NCBI GenBank assembly: GCA_963740395.1
Contig: CAVUEP010000031.1
Coordinates: forward strand, 40,652 to 104,651
Reading direction: 5' to 3'
Length of the DNA: 64,000 bases
DNA from: CADEEN01 sp963740395
GTDB taxonomy: Bacteria > Pseudomonadota > Gammaproteobacteria > Burkholderiales > Burkholderiaceae_C
Positions 50,153 through 58,867 of the stretch are shown piece by piece. The position numbers and the translations under genes are program-made. The notes under the pieces are model-generated. The model saw only the letters and a list, made by a program, of their open reading frames with translations. It was not told the DNA's origin and did no database searches. Each line of letters opens with the position of its first letter. The stretch's first letter is position 1.

Positions 50153-50178
50153 TGACTGTCGCAACCCAGGACTGAACC

Positions 50179-50832
50179 ATGCCCACTGTCAATGCCTTCA
50201 CCGCGCTGAACCCCAGCGCCCGCCAGCACGCGTCAAGACCCAGAACGATGCGGGCGCCGAGGATCGGTTCCTCAAGTTGCTGGTGGCGCAGATGCAGCAA
50301 CCAGGACCCGCTCAATCCGATGGACAACGCGCAGGTCACGAGCCAGATGGCGCAGATCAGCACCGTCAGCGGCCTGGACAAGCTCAACAAGACCGTCGAA
50401 GGACTGAACCTGCAGTTCGTGCAGATGCAGGCGCTGCAAGGCGCTTCGCTGGTCGGACGCGACGTGATCCTGCCGGGCGACAGGCTCTCCACCAACGACG
50501 CCGGTCTGGTCCAGGGCGGCTTCGAGCTGGCCTCGCCCGCCGACAGCGTGCGCGTCGAGGTGCTGAACGCCGGCGGTCACGTGATCGACACCATCGACCT
50601 CGGCGCCGAGGGCGCAGGACGCCACGGCTTCGAGTGGATCCCGCCGGCCGGCGTCGACGCCACGCTGGGCGAGCGTTTCCGCGTCGTGGCCCGTAGCGGC
50701 GCCGCGACGGTGCCCACCACACCGCTGATGCGCGACCGCGTCGACGCGGTGGCCACCGGCGGCGACAGCCTGACGCTGGAACTGCGCCTGAACGGCAGCG
50801 TCGCGTATTCGCAGATCAGAGCATTCAACTGA
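50179..50832 (+). CDS. flgD: Flagellar hook cap protein FlgD (two compensating frame breaks)
   Basis: 217 residues; scaffold for hook assembly. Clear blocks: QDPLNPMDNAQVTSQMAQIS, then LQGASLVGRDV and the FnIII/TD-type C-terminus. Between about 50222 and 50298 the given frame reads unrelated sequence, while the shifted frame reads KTQNDAGAEDRFLKLLVAQM, exactly what precedes NQDPLNPMDN in FlgD. One base is missing near 50222 and one extra C is present at 50298. The local error is probably from sequencing. Confidence 0.9.
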   Translation: MPTVNAFTALNPSARQHASRPRTMRAPRIGSSSCWWRRCSNQDPLNPMDNAQVTSQMAQISTVSGLDKLNKTVEGLNLQFVQMQALQGASLVGRDVILPGDRLSTNDAGLVQGGFELASPADSVRVEVLNAGGHVIDTIDLGAEGAGRHGFEWIPPAGVDATLGERFRVVARSGAATVPTTPLMRDRVDAVATGGDSLTLELRLNGSVAYSQIRAFN

Positions 50833-50848
50833 GTCCAAAGGAAATCCC

Positions 50849-52111
50849 ATGAGCTTCCAGCAAGGTCTGTCCGGTCTCAACGCCTCGAGCAAGAACCTCG
50901 AGGTCATTGGCAACAACATCGCCAACTCCAACACTTTCGGCGCCAAGGCCTCGCGCGGCGAGTTCGCCGACGTCTACGCCAACGCGCTGAACGGGGCGGG
51001 CACCAATTCGGTCGGCATCGGCACCACGCTGGCGGCGGTGACGCAGCAGTTCACGCAGGGCAACATCACGTCGACCGACAATCCGATGGACCTGGCCATC
51101 AACGGCGCGGGCTTCTTCCAGGTCAGCGACGGGCGCAACCCGACCATGTACAGCCGCAACGGCCAATTCAAGGTCGACCGCTCGGGCTACATCGTCAACA
51201 ACTCGTCGCAGCGCCTGATGGGCTACGCGGCCGACGGCACCGGCGTGATCCAGCCCGGCAATGCCGTGGCGCTGCAGTTGCCCACGGCCGGCATCAACCC
51301 GCGGGCCACCAACGAAATCGAGATCGAGATGAACCTCGACTCACGCTCGGCCACGACCGCGCCGACGGCCGGCCCGGCGATCGACTTCAGCGACCCACGC
51401 ACCTACAACAACGCCACGTCGCTGGCCGTCTACGACGACCTGGGCCAGGACGTCGCGCTGACCTACTACTTCCAGAAGTCCGCCACCAGCGAATGGAACG
51501 TGTTCATCACGGTCAACGGCGCGCCCGTCAACGGCACCGCGGCGGCGCCGCTGCCCACCACCACGCTCATCTTTCCCGCCAATGGCAGCGCGCCGGTCTC
51601 GCCCGCGGGACCGGTCACGTTCGACGTGCCGGCCTCGGTGAACACCGTGGGCGCGTTGACCCTGCCGATCACGGGTGTGCAACTGCGCCTGTCCGGCGCC
51701 ACACAGTACGGCGCCGGCTTCGCGGTCACGAACCTGGCGCAGAACGGCTATGCGCCAGGCCAGCTGACGGGCATCGGCATCGAAGCCAACGGGGTCGTGA
51801 TGGCGCGCTACAGCAATGGCCAGAGCAAGCCCGGGGGGCAGATCGAACTGGCCACTTTCCGCAACCCGCAGGGTCTGCAGCCGCAAGGTGGCAACGTCTG
51901 GGCGCGCGCCTTTTCCTCGGGCGACCCGATCCTGGGCGTGGCCGGCGAAGGCAGCCTGGGCGTGCTGCAGTCGGGTGCGCTCGAAGAGAGCAACGTCGAC
52001 ATGACCGCCGAGCTGGTGAACATGATCACGGCGCAACGCATCTACCAGGCCAACGCGCAGACGATCAAGACGCAGGACCAGGTGTTGCAGACGCTGGTCA
52101 ATCTCCGCTGA
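50849..52111 (+). CDS. flgE: Flagellar hook protein FlgE
   Basis: 420 residues. N-terminal rod/hook domain MSFQQGLSGLNASSKNLEV with IGNNIANSNTFGAK, the FlgE-specific middle (AINGAGFFQVSD, MYSRNGQFKVDRSGYIV), and the C-terminal LVNMITAQRIYQANAQTIKT. 16 bp after flgD. A family A repeat starts just after the stop. Confidence 0.96.
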   Translation: MSFQQGLSGLNASSKNLEVIGNNIANSNTFGAKASRGEFADVYANALNGAGTNSVGIGTTLAAVTQQFTQGNITSTDNPMDLAINGAGFFQVSDGRNPTMYSRNGQFKVDRSGYIVNNSSQRLMGYAADGTGVIQPGNAVALQLPTAGINPRATNEIEIEMNLDSRSATTAPTAGPAIDFSDPRTYNNATSLAVYDDLGQDVALTYYFQKSATSEWNVFITVNGAPVNGTAAAPLPTTTLIFPANGSAPVSPAGPVTFDVPASVNTVGALTLPITGVQLRLSGATQYGAGFAVTNLAQNGYAPGQLTGIGIEANGVVMARYSNGQSKPGGQIELATFRNPQGLQPQGGNVWARAFSSGDPILGVAGEGSLGVLQSGALEESNVDMTAELVNMITAQRIYQANAQTIKTQDQVLQTLVNLR

Positions 52112-52198
52112 AATGAACCCCCCCGAAGCGCCTGCGGCGCCTCCCCCCAGGGGGCGACGCCAGTGGCCCGGCGGAGCCGGTTCCACGGCGTCCGCTTG
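52112..52198 (+). repeat. Intercistronic repeat, family A, between flgE and flgF
   Basis: Begins directly after the flgE TGA: AATGAACCCCCCCGAAGCGC, CTGCGGCGCC, the C6/G5 hairpin, then CGGCGGAGCCGG and CACGGCGTCCGCTTGG. The flgF ATG is 40 bp further. Confidence 0.88.
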
Positions 52199-52238
52199 GA
52201 AACACCGCGCGTCAATTCGCACACACTGAGGGCGCACC

Positions 52239-52973
52239 ATGGACCGCATGATCTATCTGTCGATGTCGGGCGCCAAGGCGGCGATGCAGCGCCAGGAGGT
52301 GCTGGCCAACAACCTGGCCAACGTCTCGACCGTGGGCTTTCGCGCCGAGCTGGCGGCATTCCGTGCCGTGCCGGTCGAAGGCAGCGGGGCCTCGACGCGC
52401 GTCTACGCACTCGAATCGACGGTGGGCGCGAACCACCAGCCCGGCGCCGTGCAGGCCACAGGCCGCAGCCTGGACGTGGCCATGAAGGGCAACGCATGGT
52501 TGGCCGTGCAGGGCCTGGACGGCACCGAAGCCTATACGCGCGCCGGCGCGCTCGACATCAATGCCGAGGGCCTGCTGATGAGCAAGAACGGCTTGACCGT
52601 GCTCGGCGACGGCGGCCCGATCAGCATCCCGGCCAACAGCGAAGTCAGCATCGCCAGTGACGGCACCGTCAGCGCCCGCGGCGCGAACGGTCGGTCGAGC
52701 ACGGTCGGTCGCCTCAAGCTCGTGACGCCCGAGACCCCTGCTGCCCTGACGCGCGGGCCAGACGGCCTGTTCCGCGCCGAGAGTGATCTGCCCGCCGACG
52801 CCACTGCGCGCGTGCAGGACGGCGCGCTCGAGGGATCCAACGTCAGCGCCGTGGAGACCATGGTGGCCATGATTGCCGCAGGGCGGCAATTCGAGCAGCA
52901 AATGAAGCTGCTGCAGACCGCCGAGCGCCAGGAGCAGACGGCCGCCAAGCTGCTGTCACCCAACGGCATGTGA
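52239..52973 (+). CDS. flgF: Flagellar proximal rod protein FlgF
   Basis: 244 residues. MDRMIYLSMSGAKAAMQRQE start, then VLANNLANVSTVGFRAELAA, and a C-terminal VETMVAMIAAGRQFEQQMKL. The shorter mid-domain relative to FlgG is as expected. Confidence 0.95.
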   Translation: MDRMIYLSMSGAKAAMQRQEVLANNLANVSTVGFRAELAAFRAVPVEGSGASTRVYALESTVGANHQPGAVQATGRSLDVAMKGNAWLAVQGLDGTEAYTRAGALDINAEGLLMSKNGLTVLGDGGPISIPANSEVSIASDGTVSARGANGRSSTVGRLKLVTPETPAALTRGPDGLFRAESDLPADATARVQDGALEGSNVSAVETMVAMIAAGRQFEQQMKLLQTAERQEQTAAKLLSPNGM

Positions 52974-53088
52974 CTCCTTGCCTGCCGACGCGGCAGGACC
53001 AGAACACACCGGCTTTACGCCCGCTTATCCAGCGGTCGATCCCCTCAAGTCCACACGATGATCCTTGCAACCCGCAAGGAGTGCGTCA

Positions 53089-53871
53089 ATGATTCGTTCG
53101 CTTTGGATTGCCAAGACCGGCATGGAGGCTCAGCAGACCCAGCTGGACACCATTTCGCACAACCTGGCCAACGTCGGCACCAATGGCTTCAAACGCGGTC
53201 ATGTGGTCTTCGAAGACCTGATCTACCAGAACCTGCGCCAGGCCGGCGCAGCCAGCAGCGAGCAGACACAGCTGCCCACCGGCTTGCAGGTCGGCCTGGG
53301 CGTGCGCTCGGTGGCCACGTCGCGCAACTTCAGCCAGGGCAACCTGCAGCAGACGTCGAACAACCTCGATTTGGCGATCAAGGGCAACGGCTTCTTCCAG
53401 ATTCAGCTACCCGACGGCACCACCGGCTACTCGCGCGACGGCTCCCTGCAGGTCGACGCCAACGGGCAGCTCGTCACCAATACCGGCTACATCGTGCAGC
53501 CCGGCATCACGATTCCGAGCAACGCCCAGAACGTGACCATCGCGCCCGACGGCACGGTCAACGCATCGATTCCCGGTCAGGCCACACCGCAGGCCATCGG
53601 GCAACTCAGCCTGGCCAGCTTTGTCAATCCGGCCGGCCTGGACCCGAAGGGCCAGAACCTGTGGGCCGAGACCGCCGCCTCGGGCTCGCCCAATGCCGGC
53701 GCGCCGGGCAGCAACGGTCTGGGCCTGCTCCAGCAGGGCTATGTCGAGACCAGCAACGTCAACGTCGTCGAGGAACTCGTGGCCATGATCGCCACGCAGC
53801 GCGCCTACGAGCTCAATTCCAAGGCGATCCAGACCTCGGATCAGATGCTGCAAAAGCTGGGGCAACTATGA
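53089..53871 (+). CDS. flgG: Flagellar distal rod protein FlgG
   Basis: 260 residues starting MIRSLWIAKTGMEAQQTQLD, with SHNLANVGTNGFKRGHVVFE, the FlgG insert QAGAASSEQTQLPTGLQVGL, and ELVAMIATQRAYELNSKAIQ at the end. AAGGAG site before the ATG at 53089. The stop overlaps the flgH ATG at 53868. Confidence 0.97.
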   Translation: MIRSLWIAKTGMEAQQTQLDTISHNLANVGTNGFKRGHVVFEDLIYQNLRQAGAASSEQTQLPTGLQVGLGVRSVATSRNFSQGNLQQTSNNLDLAIKGNGFFQIQLPDGTTGYSRDGSLQVDANGQLVTNTGYIVQPGITIPSNAQNVTIAPDGTVNASIPGQATPQAIGQLSLASFVNPAGLDPKGQNLWAETAASGSPNAGAPGSNGLGLLQQGYVETSNVNVVEELVAMIATQRAYELNSKAIQTSDQMLQKLGQL

Positions 53872-54728
53872 AATTGGCCCACCCCCGAAGCGCCTGCGGC
53901 GCTCCCCCTCAAGGGGGCAGAGGCCCGCGGCTCCAAGCCGACCTGCGTTGGCTTGGACGGGCCGAGGAATGGCTGCGTCTCGCGGCCATGCGGCCTGCAA
54001 GGCGCGCTGGCGGACCGGCAGAGCCGGATCCGCGGCGGTTGCTTGGTGGCGGTCTGCGAGCGATCGCTGCCGCTGCGCTGGCCTTGCTCGCTGCGTGCGG
54101 CACGGTCGACCGTTACCGCGTGCCGCCGGTCGACATCGCTGCCATGCCCCAGACCGCGCCGATGCCTCAAGCGGCACCCGCGCCGGCCGTCAACGGGGCG
54201 ATCTACCAGGCGGCGGCCTACCGGCCCTTGTTCGAAGACCACCGCGCGCGCCTGCCCGGTGACACCCTGACGGTGCAGATCGTCGAGAAGGTCAGTGCGA
54301 GCCAGAAATCGACCTCGTCGATCGACAAGAGCGGCCAGCTCAACGGCGGCATCACGGCCTTGCCCGGCATTGCGGCCAACTCGTTCGGTCGCGCCAGCAT
54401 CGGCGGCAGCGGCAGCAACACCTTCGGCGGCAAGGGGGCCACCGAAAGCAGCAACGACTTCAGCGGCACGATCACGGCCATCGTCACCGGCGTGCTGCCC
54501 AACGGGCACCTGCTGATCCAGGGCGAGAAGCAGATCGGCGTCAACGCCAATGTCGACGTGCTGCGCTTCTCGGGTCAGGTCGACCCGCGCGCAATCCAGA
54601 CCGGCAACTCCGTGCCCAGCGCCCAGGTGGCCAACGTGCGGGTCGAGCACCGCAGCCGTGGCCAGCAGGCCGATGCGCAGGTGATGGGCCTGCTCGGGCG
54701 CTTCTTCCTCAACGTCCTTCCGATCTGA
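53868..54728 (+). CDS. flgH: Flagellar L-ring protein FlgH (N-terminus extended through a repeat)
   Basis: L-ring lipoprotein. The mature part is typical: lipobox LALLAACGTVDRY, SLFEDHRARLPGDTLTV-type block (PLFEDHRARLPGDTLTVQIV), and the end VRVEHRSRGQQADAQVMGLL. The ATG at 53868 overlaps the flgG stop (ATGA), but about 57 codons between it and the lipoprotein signal come from a long-form family A repeat. A TTG at 54039 would give 229 residues, the usual FlgH length, with a normal signal peptide (LLGGGLRAIAAAALALLAAC). Which start is used cannot be told from sequence; the whole open frame is annotated. Confidence 0.85.
   Translation: MKLAHPRSACGAPPQGGRGPRLQADLRWLGRAEEWLRLAAMRPARRAGGPAEPDPRRLLGGGLRAIAAAALALLAACGTVDRYRVPPVDIAAMPQTAPMPQAAPAPAVNGAIYQAAAYRPLFEDHRARLPGDTLTVQIVEKVSASQKSTSSIDKSGQLNGGITALPGIAANSFGRASIGGSGSNTFGGKGATESSNDFSGTITAIVTGVLPNGHLLIQGEKQIGVNANVDVLRFSGQVDPRAIQTGNSVPSAQVANVRVEHRSRGQQADAQVMGLLGRFFLNVLPI
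53872..54046 (+). repeat. Intercistronic repeat, family A long form, at the flgG/flgH junction
   Basis: Starts right after the flgG stop with AATTGGCCCACCCCCGAAGC, carries the same extra segment as the flgB/flgC copy (CGGCTCCAAGCCGACCTGCG), and ends CGCGGCGGTTGCTTGG. It is open in the flgH frame, so it is either translated as an N-terminal extension of FlgH or supplies a TTG start at 54039. Confidence 0.85.
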
Positions 54729-54731
54729 ACC

Positions 54732-55877
54732 ATGAGCCATAACGACCTGATGCTCGAGCGCTGGTTGCGTGTCGCCATCGGCACGGCCTTGGTTGCCGCG
54801 AGTGCCGCCCTGTGGTGGCCGTCGCACGCCGAGGCCGCGACGCGGATCAAGGAACTGGCCAGCGTGCAGGGCGTGCGCGCCAACCAGCTGGTCGGCTACG
54901 GCCTGATCGTGGGACTCGACGGCACGGGTGACCAGTCCAGCGGTGCACCCTTCACGGCACAAAGTCTGGCCGGCATGCTGCAGCAGATGGGCGTGACGGT
55001 GCCGCCGGGCGTGCAGATGCAACCCAAGAACGTGGCGGCGGTGATGGTCACGGCCACGTTGCCGGCCTTCGCGCAGCCGGGGCAGTCGATCGATGTCACG
55101 GTGGCCTCGCTGGGCAATGCCAAGAGCCTGCGCGGCGGCACCCTGATCGCCACACCGCTCAAGGGCGTCGACGGCGCGGTCTACGCGATGGCGCAGGGCA
55201 ACCTGCTGGTCGGCGGCGCGGGCGCGTCGGCGGGCGGCTCCAAGGTGCAGATCAATCACTTGTCTGCCGGCCGCGTGCCGCAGGGCGCGACGGTCGAGCG
55301 CGCCGTGGCCACGCCGCTGGCACAGGGCGAATTCATCCAGTTCGATCTGGCCAGCAGCGACTTCGCCACCGCCCGCGACGTGGCGCGCGCGATCAACCGC
55401 GCCAAGGGTGACGGCACCGCATTTGCGCTCGACGGCCGCGTGGTGCGCGTGCGCGCACCGGCGTCGGTCGATGAGCGCGTGGCGTTCCTGGCCGACATCG
55501 AGAACTTGGCCGTCGAACTCGCCAAGCCCGCGGCCCGCATCGTGCTCAACGCCCGCACCGGGTCGGTGGTGATGAACGACGCCGTCACGTTGGCGGCCTG
55601 TGCGGTGGCCCATGGCAGCCTGTCGGTGACGATCAGTTCGACGCCGGTGGTCAGCCAGCCCAACCCGCTGGCGCAGGGCCAGACCGTGCAGGGTGAGAAG
55701 GCCGACATCGCCATCACGCAGCAGGGCGGCGCCCTGGTGCAGATGCCCGCGGGCACCAAGCTGGCCGATGTGGTCAAGGCATTGAATGCCCTGGGCGCGA
55801 CGCCGCAGGATCTGTTGGCGATCCTGCAGGCGATGAAGAGCGCGGGTGCCTTGCAGGCCGAAATCGAAGTGATATGA
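54732..55877 (+). CDS. flgI: Flagellar P-ring protein FlgI
   Basis: 381 residues. Signal peptide ending PSHAEAATRIKELASVQGVR, then NQLVGYGLIVGLDGTGDQ and RGGTLIATPLKGVDGAVYAM, and the C-terminus TPQDLLAILQAMKSAGALQA. Three bases after the flgH stop. Secreted, assembled with help from FlgA. Family A repeat follows. Confidence 0.96.
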   Translation: MSHNDLMLERWLRVAIGTALVAASAALWWPSHAEAATRIKELASVQGVRANQLVGYGLIVGLDGTGDQSSGAPFTAQSLAGMLQQMGVTVPPGVQMQPKNVAAVMVTATLPAFAQPGQSIDVTVASLGNAKSLRGGTLIATPLKGVDGAVYAMAQGNLLVGGAGASAGGSKVQINHLSAGRVPQGATVERAVATPLAQGEFIQFDLASSDFATARDVARAINRAKGDGTAFALDGRVVRVRAPASVDERVAFLADIENLAVELAKPAARIVLNARTGSVVMNDAVTLAACAVAHGSLSVTISSTPVVSQPNPLAQGQTVQGEKADIAITQQGGALVQMPAGTKLADVVKALNALGATPQDLLAILQAMKSAGALQAEIEVI

Positions 55878-55962
55878 CGTCCCCCCCGAAGCGCCTGCGG
55901 CGCCTCCCCCCAGGGGGCCACGCCAGCGGCCGGGCAGAGCCCGATCCGCGGCGTGTGCTTGG
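55878..55962 (+). repeat. Intercistronic repeat, family A, between flgI and flgJ
   Basis: Begins directly after the flgI TGA (55875-55877): CGTCCCCCCCGAAGCGCCTG, CGGCGCC, C6/G5 hairpin, CCGGGCAGAGCCCG, CGCGGCGTGTGCTTGG. Very close to the flgE/flgF copy. Confidence 0.88.
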
Positions 55963-56016
55963 GAACGCGCGCGCGCGCACGGCTGATGCGGTGCGCGTTG
56001 CGTCGAGGAGCACTTG

Positions 56017-56860
56017 ATGGCTGTCTCAGGACTCAACGCCGATCCGCTGGCGACGTTGCGCAGCGCGGCGGCGCGCGATCCGCGCGCGGCGATCAAGGAG
56101 GCGGCCAAGCAGTTCGAGGGCCTGTTCATGCAGGAGCTGATGAAGTCGATGCGCCAGGCCACGATGAGCTCGGGCATGCTCGACAACTCGGGCACGCAGC
56201 TGGGCACCGAGATGCTCGACACGCAGTTCGCGGCCAAGATGACCGGCATCAAAGGGCGGGCTGTCCGAAGCCATCGCGCGCCAGCTCGAGCGCCAGATGG
56301 GCCTGGCCAGCGAGGGCGCCAAGGCGCGCCCGCAGGACGCGATCGCCGTCAACACGACTGTCCAGCGCACGCCATTGCGCCCGCCCGCGAGCGCCCAGGA
56401 ATTTGTCGCGCTGCATGCGCAGGGCGCACAGAAGGCGGAGCAGGAAACCGGCATCCCGGCGTCGTTCATGGTCGCGCAGGCCGCGCATGAGACCGGCTGG
56501 GGCAAGAAGGCGATCCGCATGGCCGACGGGTCGAACTCGTTCAACCTGTTCGGCATCAAGGCCAATGCCGCGTGGAAGGGCGCCACGACCCAGATCCTGA
56601 CCACCGAATACATCGATGGCAAGGCCAGGAAGGTGGCGCAGACGTTCCGCGCCTATTCGAGTTACGAGGAATCGTTTGCCGACTACGCGCGCCTGATGAA
56701 GACCAGCCCACGCTACCGCGACGTGGTTGCCAACGCCCACAGCGCCCGCGACTTCGCGCAGGGCCTGCAGCAGGCCGGCTACGCCACCGACCCGGCCTAT
56801 GCCGACAAGCTCGGTCGCGTCATCAACACCACGCTGCGCCTGCAGCGCTCGCTGGCATGA
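56017..56860 (+). CDS. flgJ: Flagellar rod assembly protein / muramidase FlgJ (one frame break)
   Basis: About 280 residues. N-terminal rod-capping domain (EAAKQFEGLFMQELMKSMRQ, TMSSGMLDNSGTQLGTEMLD) and C-terminal glucosaminidase-type domain (IPASFMVAQAAHETGWGKKA, SFNLFGIKANAAWKG, SSYEESFADYARLMK). The frame breaks at AAAGGG (56251-56256); dropping one base connects MTGIK to GGLSEAIARQLERQMGLAS. Start ATG at 56017. Confidence 0.92.
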
Positions 56861-56924
56861 CGCAACCCAACTCATTGCTACCGACTGGCGCAACTGACCC
56901 GCGGTGCGGGCGAAAGGAATTGCC

Positions 56925-58862
56925 ATGAGCGCATCGAGCCTGATGTCGATCGGCATGCGCGCAATGAACGCCAACCTGGCTGCATTGCAGACCACCGGCC
57001 ACAACATCTCCAACGCCAACGTGCTGGGCTACTCGCGCCAGCAGGCCGAACTGGCAACCGCCACGGGGCAGTTCACCGGCTCAGGCTACTTCGGCAAGGG
57101 CGTGGACGTGACCACGGTCACGCGTTCGCACAACGCGTTCCTGACGCGCGAAGCGGCGGCAGCCAAGTCGCAGGGCGCCGGCGACCAGGCGCGGCTCGAG
57201 CAACTCACGCGCCTGGAGCAGCTCTTCCCTCCGGGCGAGCAGGGCCTGGGCTATGCCTCCGGCCAGCTGCTCAATGCGATGGTCGATCTGGCCAGCCGGC
57301 CGCAGGATTCCTCGGCGCGCGAGGTCGTGCTGGCCCGGGCGCAGGAGCTGGCGTCGCGCTTTTCAAGCACCGGCCTGCAGATCGACAACCTGCAGACCGG
57401 CGTCACGCAGGACCTGCGCAACGGCATTGCCGCGGTCAACCAACTGACCCAGCGCATTGCCGATGTCAATGAGCAGATCTCGCGCACGGTCGGCACGGGC
57501 CAGACGCCCAATGACTTGCTGGATCAGCGCGACCAGTTGATTGCCGACCTGAGCGGCTACCTGCAGGTGACGACGATTCCCGCAGACGATGGCTCGCTCG
57601 GGGTCTTCATGGCCAGCGGTCAGCGCCTGGTGCTCGGACGCTCGGCGACGCAATTGGCCATGGTGCCCGATGCCTACGACATCTCGCGCCAGGCGGTGGG
57701 CATCGTCGAGAACGGTGTCACGCGCGCCTTGCCCGCGGCGCTGGTGGGCTCGGGCAGCCTGGGCGGCCTGTTGCGCTTCCAGAGCGAAGACCTGGCCGGC
57801 GCACGCAACCAACTCGGCCAGCTCGCCACGGCGCTGGCCTACAGCCTGAACGAGCAGCAGGCGCGCGGGCTGGACCTGCGCACACCGCCGGGCGCGGGTG
57901 CGCCGGTGTTTGCGATCGGCAGCCCGGTGGCCTTGCCGGCGGAAACCAACGGCCGCGACGTGGCCGGCAATTTCATCGCCTCGGTGACGATGACCGTGGC
58001 CGATGCGACCCAGCTGCAACCCAGCGAATACGAACTGCGGACCGACCCCGCGATCGCGGGACAGTACCTCGTGACGCGCCTGACCGATGGCCTGCAACGC
58101 AGCGTCGCCAGTGGCGCGACGGTCGACGGATTGGTCATCACGGTGGGGGCGCCCGCGCCTGCGGCGACCGACCGCTTCCTGCTGCAGCCCCTGACCCGCG
58201 CGGCCAATACGATGCGCCGTGTGCTCTCCGACCCGCGCGGGCTGGCGGCGGCCTCGCCACTCGAGGCCGTGCGCGGCGTCGCCAACGCCGGCACCGCCAC
58301 CGTGGCCGCGCTGGCGATCGTCTCTGCGAGCGTCAATCCGCAGAACACGGCATCGATCGCGTTCACGAATGCCAGCGGCGCCTACGCCTGGGAGCTGCGC
58401 GATCGCACCAGCAACGCGCTGGTCTCGAGCGGCACCGGCACCTGGACACCCGGCACGCCGATCGCGCTCAACGGCTTCGAACTGCAGCTCGAGGGCGTAC
58501 CGGCCACGGGCGACAGCTTCGTCGTGGCGCAGACGGCGTACCCGCAGGCCAACAACGGCAACGCCGTGGCCATGGCCGCGCTGCGCGACGCGCGGCTGGT
58601 GAATGGCCAGAACATCACCGACGCCTACGCCAGTGTCATGGCCGCCATCGGCGTGCAGGTGCAGAGTGCGGGCGTGGCAGCCGATATCTCACAGGGTGTG
58701 GCCGCGAGCGCCGAGGCGCGACGCTCGTCACAGACCGGCGTCAACCTCGACGAGGAAGCCGCGCGCCTGATCCAGTTCCAGCAAAGCTACCAGGCCGCGG
58801 CGAAGGTGCTGCAAGTGGCACAGAGCTTGTTCGATACCTTGTTGCAGACGGCAGGACGTTGA
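56925..58862 (+). CDS. flgK: Flagellar hook-associated protein 1 FlgK
   Basis: 645 residues. N-terminal MSIGMRAMNANLAALQTTGH and ISNANVLGYSRQQAELATAT, the FlgK helical part (LNAMVDLASRPQDSSAREVV; DLLDQRDQLIADLSGYLQV), and the C-terminus VNLDEEAARLIQFQQSYQAA, AKVLQVAQSLFDTLL. Start with AAAGGA site. FlgN is its export chaperone. Confidence 0.96.
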   Translation: MSASSLMSIGMRAMNANLAALQTTGHNISNANVLGYSRQQAELATATGQFTGSGYFGKGVDVTTVTRSHNAFLTREAAAAKSQGAGDQARLEQLTRLEQLFPPGEQGLGYASGQLLNAMVDLASRPQDSSAREVVLARAQELASRFSSTGLQIDNLQTGVTQDLRNGIAAVNQLTQRIADVNEQISRTVGTGQTPNDLLDQRDQLIADLSGYLQVTTIPADDGSLGVFMASGQRLVLGRSATQLAMVPDAYDISRQAVGIVENGVTRALPAALVGSGSLGGLLRFQSEDLAGARNQLGQLATALAYSLNEQQARGLDLRTPPGAGAPVFAIGSPVALPAETNGRDVAGNFIASVTMTVADATQLQPSEYELRTDPAIAGQYLVTRLTDGLQRSVASGATVDGLVITVGAPAPAATDRFLLQPLTRAANTMRRVLSDPRGLAAASPLEAVRGVANAGTATVAALAIVSASVNPQNTASIAFTNASGAYAWELRDRTSNALVSSGTGTWTPGTPIALNGFELQLEGVPATGDSFVVAQTAYPQANNGNAVAMAALRDARLVNGQNITDAYASVMAAIGVQVQSAGVAADISQGVAASAEARRSSQTGVNLDEEAARLIQFQQSYQAAAKVLQVAQSLFDTLLQTAGR

Positions 58863-58867
58863 CCACC

